Shown: positions 1-8,510, counted from the first letter of the stretch. The stretch: DNA of 57,318 bases from Terriglobia bacterium (GCA_030041095.1 JASHON010000088.1:1-57318); one strand, 5' to 3'. Numbers and translations are program-made. Notes: a model not told the origin generated them from the sequence alone.

Positions 1-198
1 CCACTTGTACACTGCCACTCGACTGGTGCGCAGAGCCCGCGAGATCGCGGTGATGTTTTGGCCCGACGCATAACGGAGGAGAATCTGCGCACGCTGTACC
101 TCGCGTTGTGGTCGCGTCCGCGATTGGGCGGCTTGCTCCAAGGTATGTTTCTGCTCCGGGCTCAAGATCAGCTTACGACGCTTCGAAGTTGTGGCCAT
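1..198 (-). CDS. IS630-type transposase, N-terminal fragment (runs off window)
   Basis: The first 66 codons of a minus-strand gene that continues past the left edge. The protein begins MATTSKRRKL and contains a helix-turn-helix stretch (AQILLRYASGQNITAISRAL, then RTSRVAVYKW). This is the usual DNA-binding N-terminus of IS630/Tc1-like transposases and of orphan HTH proteins derived from them. The catalytic DDE part is outside the window, so intactness cannot be judged. No terminal inverted repeat is visible just upstream of the start. An unrelated winged-HTH regulator is possible but less likely. Confidence 0.6.
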   Translation of the reverse strand, partial: MATTSKRRKLILSPEQKHTLEQAAQSRTRPQREVQRAQILLRYASGQNITAISRALRTSRVAVYKW

Positions 199-270
199 TC
201 TGGTTCTTGACCAGAGTACCACCAACCGATAAATATGTAAACGTTTTAATGAACCTATATACTAGAAGAC

Positions 271-594
271 TTGTGTTGGGTTAGCCGTCACCTGTTCTAC
301 CCAGCACCGTCCGAGCTCGCTGTTCCACCGTGCCTGCTGTGGGGCATTGGGACAGCCCTTCTGTTCCGATTGATGGTACAGGGTCTGCATCCAAACATCG
401 TTTTGGCAATAATCGGCTTCATGGTCGGTGCCCACATTTCTATCCCTGACTATGTCACGGGGAACTTGTGGGCATATTCTTATGGCTCAGCCACTCTCCG
501 CGATATTGTTTCAAATTTTCCATTCCTCATGTATATTATGGCTTCTGTCGTATCTACTTCCTCATTAAGTAGCGGAACAACATGGCGTGTTTAA
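271..594 (+). CDS. Hypothetical small membrane protein
   Basis: A possible 107-aa protein starting at TTG, with two to three hydrophobic stretches (around CLLWGIGTALLF, IVLAIIGFMVGA and FPFLMYIMASVV). No family is recognised. There is no convincing ribosome-binding site for the TTG. The in-frame ATGs at 373 and 421 would give shorter proteins. The DNA here is more AT-rich than the core genes downstream, which fits acquired DNA next to the transposase fragment. It may be a remnant rather than a working gene. Confidence 0.35.
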   Translation: MCWVSRHLFYPAPSELAVPPCLLWGIGTALLFRLMVQGLHPNIVLAIIGFMVGAHISIPDYVTGNLWAYSYGSATLRDIVSNFPFLMYIMASVVSTSSLSSGTTWRV

Positions 595-669
595 GGGCGG
601 CTTTGGCCTTCGGCTCAGGCCTGACTATCCCTGCAAGCAAGCAGTAACCAACAATAGGAAGAAAGATTC

Positions 670-1209
670 ATGGCGAACACTCGAAAGCTGCTGTGGAAGA
701 TTCCCGTTGTCATCGTTGCTGTAATCTTGGGTCTCTTCGGGGCAAGTCAAGCTGGTTGGAGCAGCGCGGATGTAGTTCTCAACTTCCGAGAAATGAGCCT
801 CGTTGATGATTTCATAACCAGCCTGCTCTTCCTCGTTGGTTTCGCAATTTGCTACGGAACAACTGTGTTCATCAAATGGTTAGCAAAGCCACTGCTGTGG
901 CTGATTGTGCCGCTGTTCCTCTATGTTGCTATCGTACCAAGCGCATGGAACGGATACGTCAGCGGATTCGACCATTCGCGCAGCGCAGTTATAAGAGAAG
1001 GGTGGGCTAATGCCTATGTCCTTGAACACATGACTCCTCGCGGGCGATACGAGTCCTGCATGGACGCTCGAATTCGACTGACCGAAGATGCACGGCTCGT
1101 ATGTATCAAAGTCCTCGCGGGATCCCCCGGCGAAGTGATACCGGGAAGCGGACATAGATGTGGGCTGTTTGGGTTAGTCACCTGCTACGAAATTGCTCCT
1201 TCAAAATGA
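670..1209 (+). CDS. Hypothetical membrane protein, 179 aa
   Basis: The ATG is preceded by a purine-rich site (AGGAAGAAAG), which supports this start. About three membrane segments are visible: residues 10-25 (IPVVIVAVILGLFGAS), 48-65 (SLLFLVGFAICYGTT) and 75-92 (LLWLIVPLFLYVAIVP). A soluble C-terminal part follows, with four cysteines (YESCMD, LVCIKV, HRCGLF, VTCYE) that could form disulfides outside the cytoplasm. The family is not recognised. It converges on the next gene with only 14 bp between the two stops. Confidence 0.6.
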   Translation: MANTRKLLWKIPVVIVAVILGLFGASQAGWSSADVVLNFREMSLVDDFITSLLFLVGFAICYGTTVFIKWLAKPLLWLIVPLFLYVAIVPSAWNGYVSGFDHSRSAVIREGWANAYVLEHMTPRGRYESCMDARIRLTEDARLVCIKVLAGSPGEVIPGSGHRCGLFGLVTCYEIAPSK

Positions 1210-1223
1210 GCGTACACAAATTC

Positions 1224-1694
1224 CTATGTGCTATAGGAGGTTGCAGCCCACTGGGAGAAGATCCGGCTGCTGTAGGTGAGGATAACAAGAATCAGCAACT
1301 CAAAAAATGCTCCCCACAACCCATGAAACACAGCAGCTAGCATCCCGACGGGTACCACTCCTATTCCCCCGATAAGCAAGCCGATCACGACTGCGAGTGT
1401 ACCCCAGGTGGAAAGAGTTACAAACAGTCCTTCCATCCAAAGAGTGATTCCGAAGATGAAGGACACGACTAGAATGATGACCGCCGTGAATGGGCGAGCT
1501 TTCTTCAAAATGGAAAGGGGTAGCAATATTAAGAACAGGATGGTACCGGATGCCAGGGACGCTTCTGAGAACAACGGCAACAAATGGCCACTGAACCACG
1601 CTGCACCTGCGAAGAACAAGCCTATCAATGATCCGACCGCTGTCAGAACGAAAATGCCCAGTAAGAATCCGCCAAGAGTTTCCAACTTTTCCAT
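1224..1694 (-). CDS. Hypothetical integral membrane protein, 156 aa
   Basis: The reading frame stays open further upstream, but the ATG at 1694 (MEKLETLGG) is chosen because AGAGGAGGTGG lies about 11 nt before it and the hydrophobic part begins right after it. Four or five membrane segments fill most of the protein (LLGIFVLTAVGSLIGLFFAG, ILFLILLPLSIL, VIILVVSFIFGITLW, LAVVIGLLIGGIGVVPV, FFELLILVIL). There is no recognised domain. It is the last of four small minus-strand genes of unknown function between 1.2 and 3.3 kb. Confidence 0.55.
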   Translation of the reverse strand: MEKLETLGGFLLGIFVLTAVGSLIGLFFAGAAWFSGHLLPLFSEASLASGTILFLILLPLSILKKARPFTAVIILVVSFIFGITLWMEGLFVTLSTWGTLAVVIGLLIGGIGVVPVGMLAAVFHGLWGAFFELLILVILTYSSRIFSQWAATSYST

Positions 1695-1966
1695 GTGCAG
1701 AAGCCACCTCCTCTGGTGCCGTCCCGGGCGGTGATTGGCCAGGAACGAACCTAGCATCTGTCCGTTGGCGTGTGCAATTGCATTCCTTGCATTGGCCCTG
1801 TTTATCACGTGGAATCGATTGCCGGTTAGCATAGCGAAGTGGAGTCCTAGGGGCAAGACCCATTCGATAGGCCGCAGGTGTTTGTATATCCAGATCTCCC
1901 TCAGTCTCTGGCCCCAAGCGAGTTGCGCTGGGGACAACGACTCCGCTACACAGTCCCTCTTCCCTT

Positions 1967-2617
1967 CTACCAGCAGAATTTTTCGACTGCCTCATGTATC
2001 ATCCTGACCGTTTCCTGGGCCAGCGGGACAGCGATCGCATCAAGTCCCAGGACTCCGCCCCGTCTAAAGCCGACGGCACGGGCCTGATAATGGTTTGCAG
2101 CCTCTTTCAGGAACACAGAGAGGAGGTCATTGGTGCCGGGCTTTTCGAAGTCCAATACTTGGGCGACTCCTGGCGTGGGTGACTCCAGCAAGTCCAGATA
2201 CCGCATCACAAGGTCAATCGTTAGTCCCGAACTCGATCCGCCCAACTCTGCCTTACCGGCGGCCCCCATCGAGTGGATGAAGGCCGTGACATTGTCCCGC
2301 TTAATAAAATTCTCGGCTGCAGTCATAGCGCATTGGACGGCGAAAGCTACTCCGGCAGCGCGGCTGTGCTTTGACAGTTCCGAGGAATCTTCCACTGGGG
2401 GCAGCCGCGTCTCGTCGGCGCAGTAGAGTACAAAACCCTCTGACCTCATATGCTCTCCGTTTTCAAAGACGAAGACATCACAGGGGGTTGTGCGTGTTCC
2501 GTGGCCAAGGTAGAGAGCCCGCCCGAGCGCGCCTCCATTCTTCACCGCTTCGCGCCCTAAGGCGTGACCGTATGACCCCGCTCCCAAGCCTCTCGCCAAC
2601 AAGTCCTTAAATCCCAT
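1967..2617 (-). CDS. Hypothetical protein, 216 aa
   Basis: A soluble protein starting MGFKDLLARGLGAGSYGHALG, with a strong ribosome-binding site (GGGAGGTGG) about 10 nt before the ATG. It is rich in Ala/Gly/Leu and has no signal peptide or membrane segment. There is a possible helical region from about residue 85 (AAGVAFAVQCAMTAAENFI). No family is recognised. It lies 104 bp downstream of the 130-aa gene on the same strand, so shared transcription is plausible. The strand, the clear RBS and sensible codon use support a real gene. Confidence 0.6.
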   Translation of the reverse strand: MGFKDLLARGLGAGSYGHALGREAVKNGGALGRALYLGHGTRTTPCDVFVFENGEHMRSEGFVLYCADETRLPPVEDSSELSKHSRAAGVAFAVQCAMTAAENFIKRDNVTAFIHSMGAAGKAELGGSSSGLTIDLVMRYLDLLESPTPGVAQVLDFEKPGTNDLLSVFLKEAANHYQARAVGFRRGGVLGLDAIAVPLAQETVRMIHEAVEKFCW

Positions 2618-2721
2618 TATGATTTACCACCTCCCGGGCAGGCCAAATCGACCTGGCTCGTCCGTAAGGCACCGATATCCGAACCGCAGGAATGCCTCGA
2701 CGGCATCGTCCCGCAGCTTCC

Positions 2722-3114
2722 TTAGAGGCACGCCACATTTTCCTTCAGGAAGCCTCCTAGCGTAACGAGAACATCCATGAACGTCTTGTGTACCAACTCG
2801 GTCTCAATCAGTCCGGCTTTGGGAGGGATCCCGAACTGGCACAGGGATTCGATTGCGGTCATAGGGCGTGGCAGCGGGACGCCCAGAATTCTGTTCGCAT
2901 ACCAGGAAAAGAAAAGACGCAGATCGTCGCCGCTCTTAGTTTCCTCAAAGAGGCGCAGTGCCATGTACTCCAAGCCATCAACTACCTTACTGAACTTATC
3001 GAACACGGACCCCGACACGTTCCAGTGGGTCGCAAGCGCGGGCCTACAAATATCGTAAAACCGCTGCATTTTGGCGCGGTCGCCCCCGAAGACGGCGTTA
3101 ACGGAAAGCACCAT
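2722..3114 (-). CDS. Hypothetical protein, 130 aa, coupled to the 61-aa gene upstream
   Basis: The start ATG at 3114 overlaps the stop of the upstream 61-aa gene in a TAATG arrangement, typical of translational coupling. The frame is open further upstream, but that part reads as low-complexity Arg-rich sequence and is antisense-like. The protein (MVLSVNAVFGGDRAKMQRFY...) looks soluble and mostly helical, with a run DLRLFFSWYANRILGVPLP near the middle. No family is recognised. An alternative is that both pieces were one gene split by a frameshift. Confidence 0.5.
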   Translation of the reverse strand: MVLSVNAVFGGDRAKMQRFYDICRPALATHWNVSGSVFDKFSKVVDGLEYMALRLFEETKSGDDLRLFFSWYANRILGVPLPRPMTAIESLCQFGIPPKAGLIETELVHKTFMDVLVTLGGFLKENVACL

Positions 3115-3299
3115 TACAAGGTCCCCGCTGAATACCACACGGCGAGAGCGTCGTCCAGCGTCCAGTTCTCGCCCAGTTCGCGTTTTCCGATAACTGAGCA
3201 AAGGTTGCTCGACGAGAAGGAACCGCAGATCAATTTCGCCGCGTTGTCGGCCAGACGGACGCGGGCGACATCACCCGTCGGCTTGCGCTTGAACCACAT
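3114..3299 (-). CDS. Hypothetical protein, 61 aa
   Basis: A short basic protein (MWFKRKPTGDVARVRLADNA...) whose ATG is preceded by AAAGGA at 8 nt spacing. It ends in WTLDDALAVWYSAGTL and shares one base with the next start (TAATG). No family is recognised. The good start signal and tight coupling favour a real small gene at the head of a little operon over random reading frame. Confidence 0.5.
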   Translation of the reverse strand: MWFKRKPTGDVARVRLADNAAKLICGSFSSSNLCSVIGKRELGENWTLDDALAVWYSAGTL

Positions 3300-3529
3300 C
3301 GTTTTGGTCCTTTCGGCGCAACACTACCGGTCGGTACCAGCCAGTTGGCGGCACCTGGCGTGCGAGCATGCGCGACACCCCGCTGTCTAAACCTCAAAAG
3401 CTCCGTCTTAGGACCAAAGCTAAGGTGAAAGAGTCTCGCAGCTTGCCGACACCGGAGGGAAAGAACATCAGTTCGGAATGCACTGGGCCCTCCGCGGCGG
3501 AGCCGGGGCCGCTTTCGGCGCTCGCCGAC

Positions 3530-4150
3530 TCAAGAGATTCGAGCCGGGCGCTCGGCCCGGCGCGCGGGGCTCTTCTGGACGAACGCTTCGATCTGCCGCG
3601 CATATCGGCGGCGGTCCCATGCCCACAAAATCCACAGGGCAGCCCACACGGCAACGACCAGAAGCGTGTGGCTACGGATGCTGCCATAAAGAGCCGAGCC
3701 GCCTACGAGCACAAGTAAAAGGCTGATTGGCCCTCTAATCCTTTTCCTGCGGCCTTCGAGACCAATGTCGGCTGGGCCGTACCGGTTTTCACCAAGCTGG
3801 CCGCTCTGCGCGCAAAAAATAGTCAGAACAACGGCACCCGCGAATGGAACCAGCCCCAAAAGCAGCCACCAACCGCTCCGATCGGTATCGTGCAGCCGGC
3901 GAACCGCTACCGCCAAACCCGGAACCAGAGCGACCAATGGATACAGGACGACCGCCATCCAAGCGAAACTGCAAGCCACTAGAGGACCCGGGGCCTCCAA
4001 AGATGGCTGAAACCGAGCGAGAGCAATGGCGACGCCCACTAGCCCTATGAAGATCAGGAGGTTAACCAGCTCGAAGCACCAGAACTCTTTCCGCCCTGCC
4101 CGCCCGCGGAACACCGCGTACTTTTTTAGTACACCAAAATACCATTGCAT
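3530..4150 (-). CDS. DUF805 family membrane protein
   Basis: The first 140 residues match the DUF805 pattern: the opening MQWYFGVLKKYAVFRGRAGR, then KEFWCFELVNLL, two to three membrane segments, and the conserved block VRRLHDTDRSGWWLLLGLVP followed by GENRYGP. DUF805 proteins are small inner-membrane proteins of unknown function, often in stress or accessory loci. After the domain there are two more hydrophobic stretches (ISLLLVLVGGSALYG, TLLVVAVWAALWILWAW) and a basic tail, making this longer than the usual 110-150 aa member. GGGAGAAGATCG sits directly before the ATG. Confidence 0.8.
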   Translation of the reverse strand: MQWYFGVLKKYAVFRGRAGRKEFWCFELVNLLIFIGLVGVAIALARFQPSLEAPGPLVACSFAWMAVVLYPLVALVPGLAVAVRRLHDTDRSGWWLLLGLVPFAGAVVLTIFCAQSGQLGENRYGPADIGLEGRRKRIRGPISLLLVLVGGSALYGSIRSHTLLVVAVWAALWILWAWDRRRYARQIEAFVQKSPARRAERPARIS

Positions 4151-4278
4151 CGATCTTCTCCCTGGTTTGACTCCAGCCGCGACTTCCCTTCGTTGTGGTA
4201 CCGACGTGAACCTTCACATCTCGGGGGCTGCCGTTTTGCGCGACGCCGGCCGCCGCGCCTCCGGCCTATGGTGCCGGC

Positions 4279-6087
4279 TCACCGTTGGATGCACACATTA
4301 AAGAGTTTCTCTGCCGAGCCCGGGTCAAGCGTCTGGAGAACTTGATAGACTTTGATCGCCTCGCCCTTCTGGCCTTGCAAGCAGAAGTCATCGCCCAGCA
4401 GGGACCACGCGTTCGCGTCCTTGGGATCGAGCCGCACGGCCTCCTGAAGGGCTTCCAGGGCTTTGTCGTATTGCCGGAAGTGGAGGTAATCGACGCCCAA
4501 GGCCGCCCATGCGACACCGCTTTGGGGATCGAGCCGCACGGCCTCCTGAAGGGCTTCCAGGGCTTTGTCGTATTGCCGCAAGTGGAGGTAATCGACGCCC
4601 AGGGCCATCCATGCGACAGCGCTTTGGGGATCGAGCCGCACGGCCTCTTGTTCTGCCGCGCGGGACCTGTCGTACTCCCTGAGGGTGCCGTACACGGCGC
4701 CCAACCTCACCCATGCGCCAGCATCCTTGGGATCAAGGCGCACAGCCTCTTGATCGGCTGCCAGGGCTTTGTCGTACTGTTGCAGACTGCTGTAGTCGAT
4801 GCCCAGGTTCATCCACGCGCCAGCGTTCTTGGGATCGAGCCGCACGGCTTCCTGGTCGGCTAGCACGGCTTTGTCGTAGTGCTGGAGATCGCTGCAATCG
4901 ACTCCCAAGTCCCTCCACGCGGCGGCGTCCTTGGGATCGAGCCGCACGGCCTCCTGGTCTGCTGCCAGGGCTTTGTCGTACTGCCCGAGATTGCAGTAGC
5001 CGACGCCCAAGTCCCTCCATGCGTCGGCATCCTTGGGATCGAGCCGCACCGACTCCTGGTCGGCCTCCAGAGCCTTGTCGTACTGCTGGAGATCGCTGTA
5101 GTCGACGCCCAGGTTCATCCACGCGCCAGCATCCTTGGGGTCGAGCCGCACCGACTCCTGCTCGGCTAGGACGGCGACGTCGTATCGCTGGAGATCGAAG
5201 TAGTCGATACCTAGGTCGTACCAATTGCTGGCATTCTTGGGATCGAGCCGCAACGCTTCCTGATCGGCTTCCAGGGCTTTGTCATACCGCTGGAGGCCCG
5301 TGTAAGCCTCACCCAGGGCTCCCCAAGCCAAAGTGCTGCCTGGCTCCTGCTCCGTCCAGGCCAGCGAAAGTTTCGCCAGCCCTTGCCAGTCGGATTTCTC
5401 CGCGAGCCGGGCAGCCCTGGAAAGCCAGTCCGACTCCCTGTCCTGTACGTCGTCCGTGATCGCAGCTTCTCTCCTGGCGCGCTCCGGCAAGCCCGCAATC
5501 CAGTCCACCGGCAAAGCGAAGTTCAGGTTTTCGCCGCCTTTCACATAGAACGCGGTAATGCCAACTAGCCGGCCCTGGTCATCGAACAGCCCGCCGCCCG
5601 AAGAGCCTGGCGAAATAGGTGCTGTGGTCTGGATATAACGGAGGCCTGCAACGGAGCGTAAGCCCGAAATCAGGCCGGCGCTAAGAGTCAGCTCCAATCC
5701 CTCGGGTGCACCAATCGCGTACACGCTCTGGCCCACCTGGAGGCTTGCTGTGCTCGCAAGAGAAACCGGCGGGGCAGGCAGGTCCGGCACGCTCAGCTCG
5801 CAAAGGTCGCGATCCGTGTCGGCATAATGCAAGGTAGCCGCAAAGGACTTGCCACGATAGTTGACTACAACCCAGGCACCGGCTTGGGCTACATGACAGT
5901 TGGTGATCACGGTACCGGAATGAATGACCACGCCGCTTCCCAGCGCCACGGGCTTGCTTGCGGCGTCGGACACGCGGATGACGACGACGCTGGGCGAAAC
6001 CTGCTTGAAAATCTGCTCTGGCGTTTCGGCTTTAATAAAGGCGGGCAAAGCAGTCAGGACGACTGCTAACGATATTATGGTGCGCAT
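4279..6087 (-). CDS. Secreted trypsin-like serine protease with ten C-terminal TPRs
   Basis: The ATG at 6087 is chosen over the longer frame because AGAGGGGAAGC precedes it and a signal peptide follows (MRTIISLAVVLTALPAFIKA). Residues about 22-200 form an HtrA/DegP-type protease domain: His65 in TNCHV, Asp94 in DTDRDLCEL and Ser163 in PGSSGGG make a full triad, so it is probably active. No PDZ domain follows. From about residue 237 to the end there are ten 34-residue TPRs of the form AWxxLGxxYxxLxQYDKALxA. Such proteases usually work in the periplasm or outside the cell, and the TPRs probably bind a partner protein. It stands alone, with a DUF805 gene downstream. The substrate is unknown. Confidence 0.85.
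   Translation of the reverse strand: MRTIISLAVVLTALPAFIKAETPEQIFKQVSPSVVVIRVSDAASKPVALGSGVVIHSGTVITNCHVAQAGAWVVVNYRGKSFAATLHYADTDRDLCELSVPDLPAPPVSLASTASLQVGQSVYAIGAPEGLELTLSAGLISGLRSVAGLRYIQTTAPISPGSSGGGLFDDQGRLVGITAFYVKGGENLNFALPVDWIAGLPERARREAAITDDVQDRESDWLSRAARLAEKSDWQGLAKLSLAWTEQEPGSTLAWGALGEAYTGLQRYDKALEADQEALRLDPKNASNWYDLGIDYFDLQRYDVAVLAEQESVRLDPKDAGAWMNLGVDYSDLQQYDKALEADQESVRLDPKDADAWRDLGVGYCNLGQYDKALAADQEAVRLDPKDAAAWRDLGVDCSDLQHYDKAVLADQEAVRLDPKNAGAWMNLGIDYSSLQQYDKALAADQEAVRLDPKDAGAWVRLGAVYGTLREYDRSRAAEQEAVRLDPQSAVAWMALGVDYLHLRQYDKALEALQEAVRLDPQSGVAWAALGVDYLHFRQYDKALEALQEAVRLDPKDANAWSLLGDDFCLQGQKGEAIKVYQVLQTLDPGSAEKLFNVCIQR
4321..5340. repeat. Tandem 102-bp repeats encoding the TPR block
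   Basis: Ten consecutive units of 102 bp inside the protease gene, each encoding one TPR. The units starting at 4423 and 4525 differ at only about five of 102 positions by eye, while outer units are more diverged. This suggests recent unit duplication or gene conversion within the array. Confidence 0.85.
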
Positions 6088-6542
6088 TGCTTCCCCTCTA
6101 GAACGGCTGGGCAGCAGAGGGCATTCCGGCAACAGCCTATTCCTTCTTACTATTGATCGGCACATTAGCCAGTGAAGTTTAGCCTGCGATCGGTTTCAGC
6201 TTAGAACGGGAAATGGGTGAATGCTGACCGGAAGCGGCTCTCCGGCCCCGGCGCCCGCGCTGAGTCTTCCTCCCCACTCTCTGCCGTGATTTTCCCGGTC
6301 ACCCTCCTTCACTGGCGCCCTTCTTCTCGCGGGCACTGCGAGATGGGAAAGACGCCTGCACGCTGGCGGCGCGGCGGGCTTCTGCTTTTCCGCTTCGCGT
6401 GATCCTTCGGGTTTTGGCCCCTCCTAAAAATCAAAAGGCGTGATTTTTCGGCCCCTCCAAAAAAGCAGCCCGTGGCCTTGCGAGCAGGCCCCACTCGCCC
6501 TCAAGTGCCCCGCGAGAAGCAGGGCAGAAAAGGAGAAACAAC
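6088..6542. other. Intergenic region with a flanked hairpin
   Basis: No gene is seen. From 6416 to 6458 there is GGCCCCTCC, then a perfect 8-bp stem (AAAAATCA at 6426-6433, TGATTTTT at 6441-6448), then GGCCCCTCC again. The next gene starts 85 bp further on. The element could be a terminator, a regulatory hairpin or the edge of a small mobile repeat. Confidence 0.45.
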
Positions 6543-7520
6543 GTGACCGAGGAAATCACAATCCGGCAGGCAGCAGCAGAAGCAACAAGCGCGGTCCCCC
6601 CCGGCCAGCAGGCCGCCACAATCGGTGCGCGCGGTGGCGCTGACACTGTAAGCTGTATTGGAATCACGCTGGCGAAGGTTATGGCACTTACACGCCAGAA
6701 GGCCCCGATTGTTGGCATCCCCCGGCCAGGCGACAAGCCGCTGGCACTCTCACGAGCGATCCTCGCCGGCCTGCTTACCGACCTTACTGCCTGTGAGATT
6801 ACACTCACCAATGACCTGGAAATTCATCCCGAGGGGCGGCACTATCGCTTGCGGTCACTCGACATGCAGCGCGGAAGCGGGCATTACAAATCGCTGAAAG
6901 CCTGGGCCGCACGCGAGCAAATGAAGAAAGCCTTTCGCCATCTTTCGCGCGAGGAGCGCCGCAGAGCCGAACTGTTACGCAAGATCGCCGTGGCTGAACG
7001 CAAGGTTAAGAGCATGGTGATTCACTACCGGCCATACAATCCTGCGCTTGAATGCGGCGAGGCGGCCAGCGACTACGAACGAGAACACTGGATGGCTTGG
7101 TACGCCCAGAAGCCCATCCGCCGAAGAGTCGGAGACATTGCCGTAGCTCACAGCCTGAGTCACGGCGACGTTGAAGCTGGAATCCACGACCCGAGTAAGC
7201 TCTACCGAGCTCTTGCGGTACTCGCCGGACAAGAGGTTCGGAAATATGGAGAACTTCGGACCACGAGGCACGGCGAAAAACCATCCGAAGCCGAATACCT
7301 CAAGCATCTTTACAAGTACGCTGGGAACAGCCTCGAATCAAAGCCGTATCGCTCCCAGAACTGGCGGACGCCGGACCACATCCGACAAGAGCGACTGCGT
7401 TACTGCCAGCAGGTGCGCGACTGGCGCAACGCCCAGGAAACCGTCAATTGGCTCCGTGCCCAGCTTGAGAGTTTTGAAACCGCCCAGGCGAGTTCAATTG
7501 CCGCGTCTGTGATTGATTGA
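6543..7520 (+). CDS. Unrecognised 325-aa protein
   Basis: The GTG start follows a strong ribosome-binding site (AAAAGGAGAAACAAC). The N-terminal 50 residues are rich in Ala/Gly/Thr and probably unstructured. A charged helical part lies at about 120-160 (KAFRHLSREERRRAELLRK, then VAERKVKSM), and the end is helical (VRDWRNAQETVNWLRAQLES). There is no signal peptide, membrane segment or catalytic motif I recognise. It lies upstream of, and on the same strand as, the RecA-like gene, 183 bp apart, with an inverted repeat between. The charge and isolation are reminiscent of mobile or phage-derived genes, but this is only an impression. Confidence 0.65.
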   Translation: MTEEITIRQAAAEATSAVPPGQQAATIGARGGADTVSCIGITLAKVMALTRQKAPIVGIPRPGDKPLALSRAILAGLLTDLTACEITLTNDLEIHPEGRHYRLRSLDMQRGSGHYKSLKAWAAREQMKKAFRHLSREERRRAELLRKIAVAERKVKSMVIHYRPYNPALECGEAASDYEREHWMAWYAQKPIRRRVGDIAVAHSLSHGDVEAGIHDPSKLYRALAVLAGQEVRKYGELRTTRHGEKPSEAEYLKHLYKYAGNSLESKPYRSQNWRTPDHIRQERLRYCQQVRDWRNAQETVNWLRAQLESFETAQASSIAASVID

Positions 7521-7531
7521 GGAACGAGGAA

Positions 7532-7559
7532 GGATCGTCTGTATATCGACGCACGATCC
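7532..7559 (+). terminator. Possible terminator after the 325-aa gene
   Basis: A 7-bp inverted repeat (GGATCGT / ACGATCC) with a 14-nt loop starts 11 bp after the stop. There is no clear T-run, so this is a weak call. A second small hairpin (CTCCCG / CGGGAG) lies at about 7619-7635. Confidence 0.3.
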
Positions 7560-7703
7560 CTCTGAAAGCAGGGCGAATTTGACCATTGCAGTTGATGAGT
7601 CGTGCCAGCTACTTCAGCTCCCGATGAGCGGGAGTCATGGGCATGGAGTTGACTTTCGCTTTTTATTCGCTTACCCTCTGGGTTTTGGGGAAGGAGCCAT
7701 TTC

Positions 7704-8456
7704 ATGGAAAGACTACGATCAGCGTCCGCAGTTTCAACCCAACCTTGGCGGTTACCGGCGAAAGGCCTGGCCTTGTTCGAGGGCGATTCCCATGTGCCGC
7801 GCCTGAGCCACTATTTTCTGCCGAGTCTTATTTTAGGCGGCAGACGTATTCTGTTCCTGGACGGCGCTAACTGTGTCAATCCGCGCTTAGTGGCTAAGCT
7901 AGCCCAGCACCGGGGAGTGGCGTTCGAGGAATTTAACCGTCATATCCAGATTGCCCGCGCGTTCACCTGCTTCCAACTCACGGAGCTTATCATCCGGGTT
8001 CCCGAACTCATTACCCAATTCCCGGCGCAAGCTCTGATCGTCACCGCATTCCCGGAACTCTATTTTGACCAGGACATTCGAGACTGGGATGCACGGGTAG
8101 CATTTCATCAAGCCCTCCGTCATCTTCGCACCTGCGCCTGCCAGGGCAAGCCTACCTTGGCTGTTGCGGTGTTTACATCCTCTAGCCGATTTGCTCCGCC
8201 CGAGACCCGGAGAAACTTTGTACCCGAAGTACACGCATCAGCCACCGAGCGTTGGAAATTTGAGGTTGGCGCGGAAGGCAAGCTCACGCTCATCGAGCAA
8301 CCTCAGCCATGCGAGCGGTGGATGCAGCTCACGGCCAACCGCCAGGTGATCGACGCGAAGATTCACACCGGCATTGAGCAACTGGAACGCGGCGAAGGCA
8401 TCCCCGAAGACGAGCTGGACGCCGACCTTGAACGGCTCAAAGCTCGGTCCGAATGA
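7704..8456 (+). CDS. RecA/RadA-like protein without Walker A, with ParD-like C-terminal tail
   Basis: The ATG follows AAGGAG at 7 nt. Residues about 20-190 resemble the RecA/RadA core: a strand pair GGRRILFLDGANCVNPRLVA, then VARAFTCFQL-like text (IQIARAFTCFQLTELI) and a Walker B-like strand (QALIVTAFPELYF). Where Walker A should be, the text reads LFEGDSHVPRLSHYF, with no GxxxxGK[ST], so ATP hydrolysis is unlikely. The last 40 residues (IDAKIHTGIEQLERGEGIPE, then DELDADLERLKA) look like the C-terminus of a ParD antitoxin. The stop overlaps a possible ParE-type start by ATGA. The role is unknown; it may be a regulatory paralogue of RecA or a relic fused to an antitoxin gene. Confidence 0.55.
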   Translation: MERLRSASAVSTQPWRLPAKGLALFEGDSHVPRLSHYFLPSLILGGRRILFLDGANCVNPRLVAKLAQHRGVAFEEFNRHIQIARAFTCFQLTELIIRVPELITQFPAQALIVTAFPELYFDQDIRDWDARVAFHQALRHLRTCACQGKPTLAVAVFTSSSRFAPPETRRNFVPEVHASATERWKFEVGAEGKLTLIEQPQPCERWMQLTANRQVIDAKIHTGIEQLERGEGIPEDELDADLERLKARSE

Positions 8457-8510
8457 AGCGGTGCTATATCCTGCCGAAGCGGATCATAAAAAGGCAGTGA
8501 CGCCCAAAAG
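8453..8510 (+). pseudogene. Possible relic of a ParE toxin start
   Basis: An ATG overlaps the preceding stop in ATGA, as is usual between parD and parE. It reads MKRCYILP and, after a one-base shift, AEADHKKAV. ParE toxins often begin MKRY.LSPEA. Nothing further downstream is recognisable as ParE. This is a weak call that depends on the ParD-like tail being genuine. Confidence 0.25.

Noticed and set aside
2722-3299. Frameshifted single gene
   Set aside because: A TAATG overlap and a proper first ribosome-binding site explain the two frames without a mutation, though the idea cannot be excluded.
4285-5459. Plus-strand frames with repeated motifs opposite the TPR block
   Set aside because: The repeats mirror the 102-bp TPR units on the other strand; no independent coding signal is seen.
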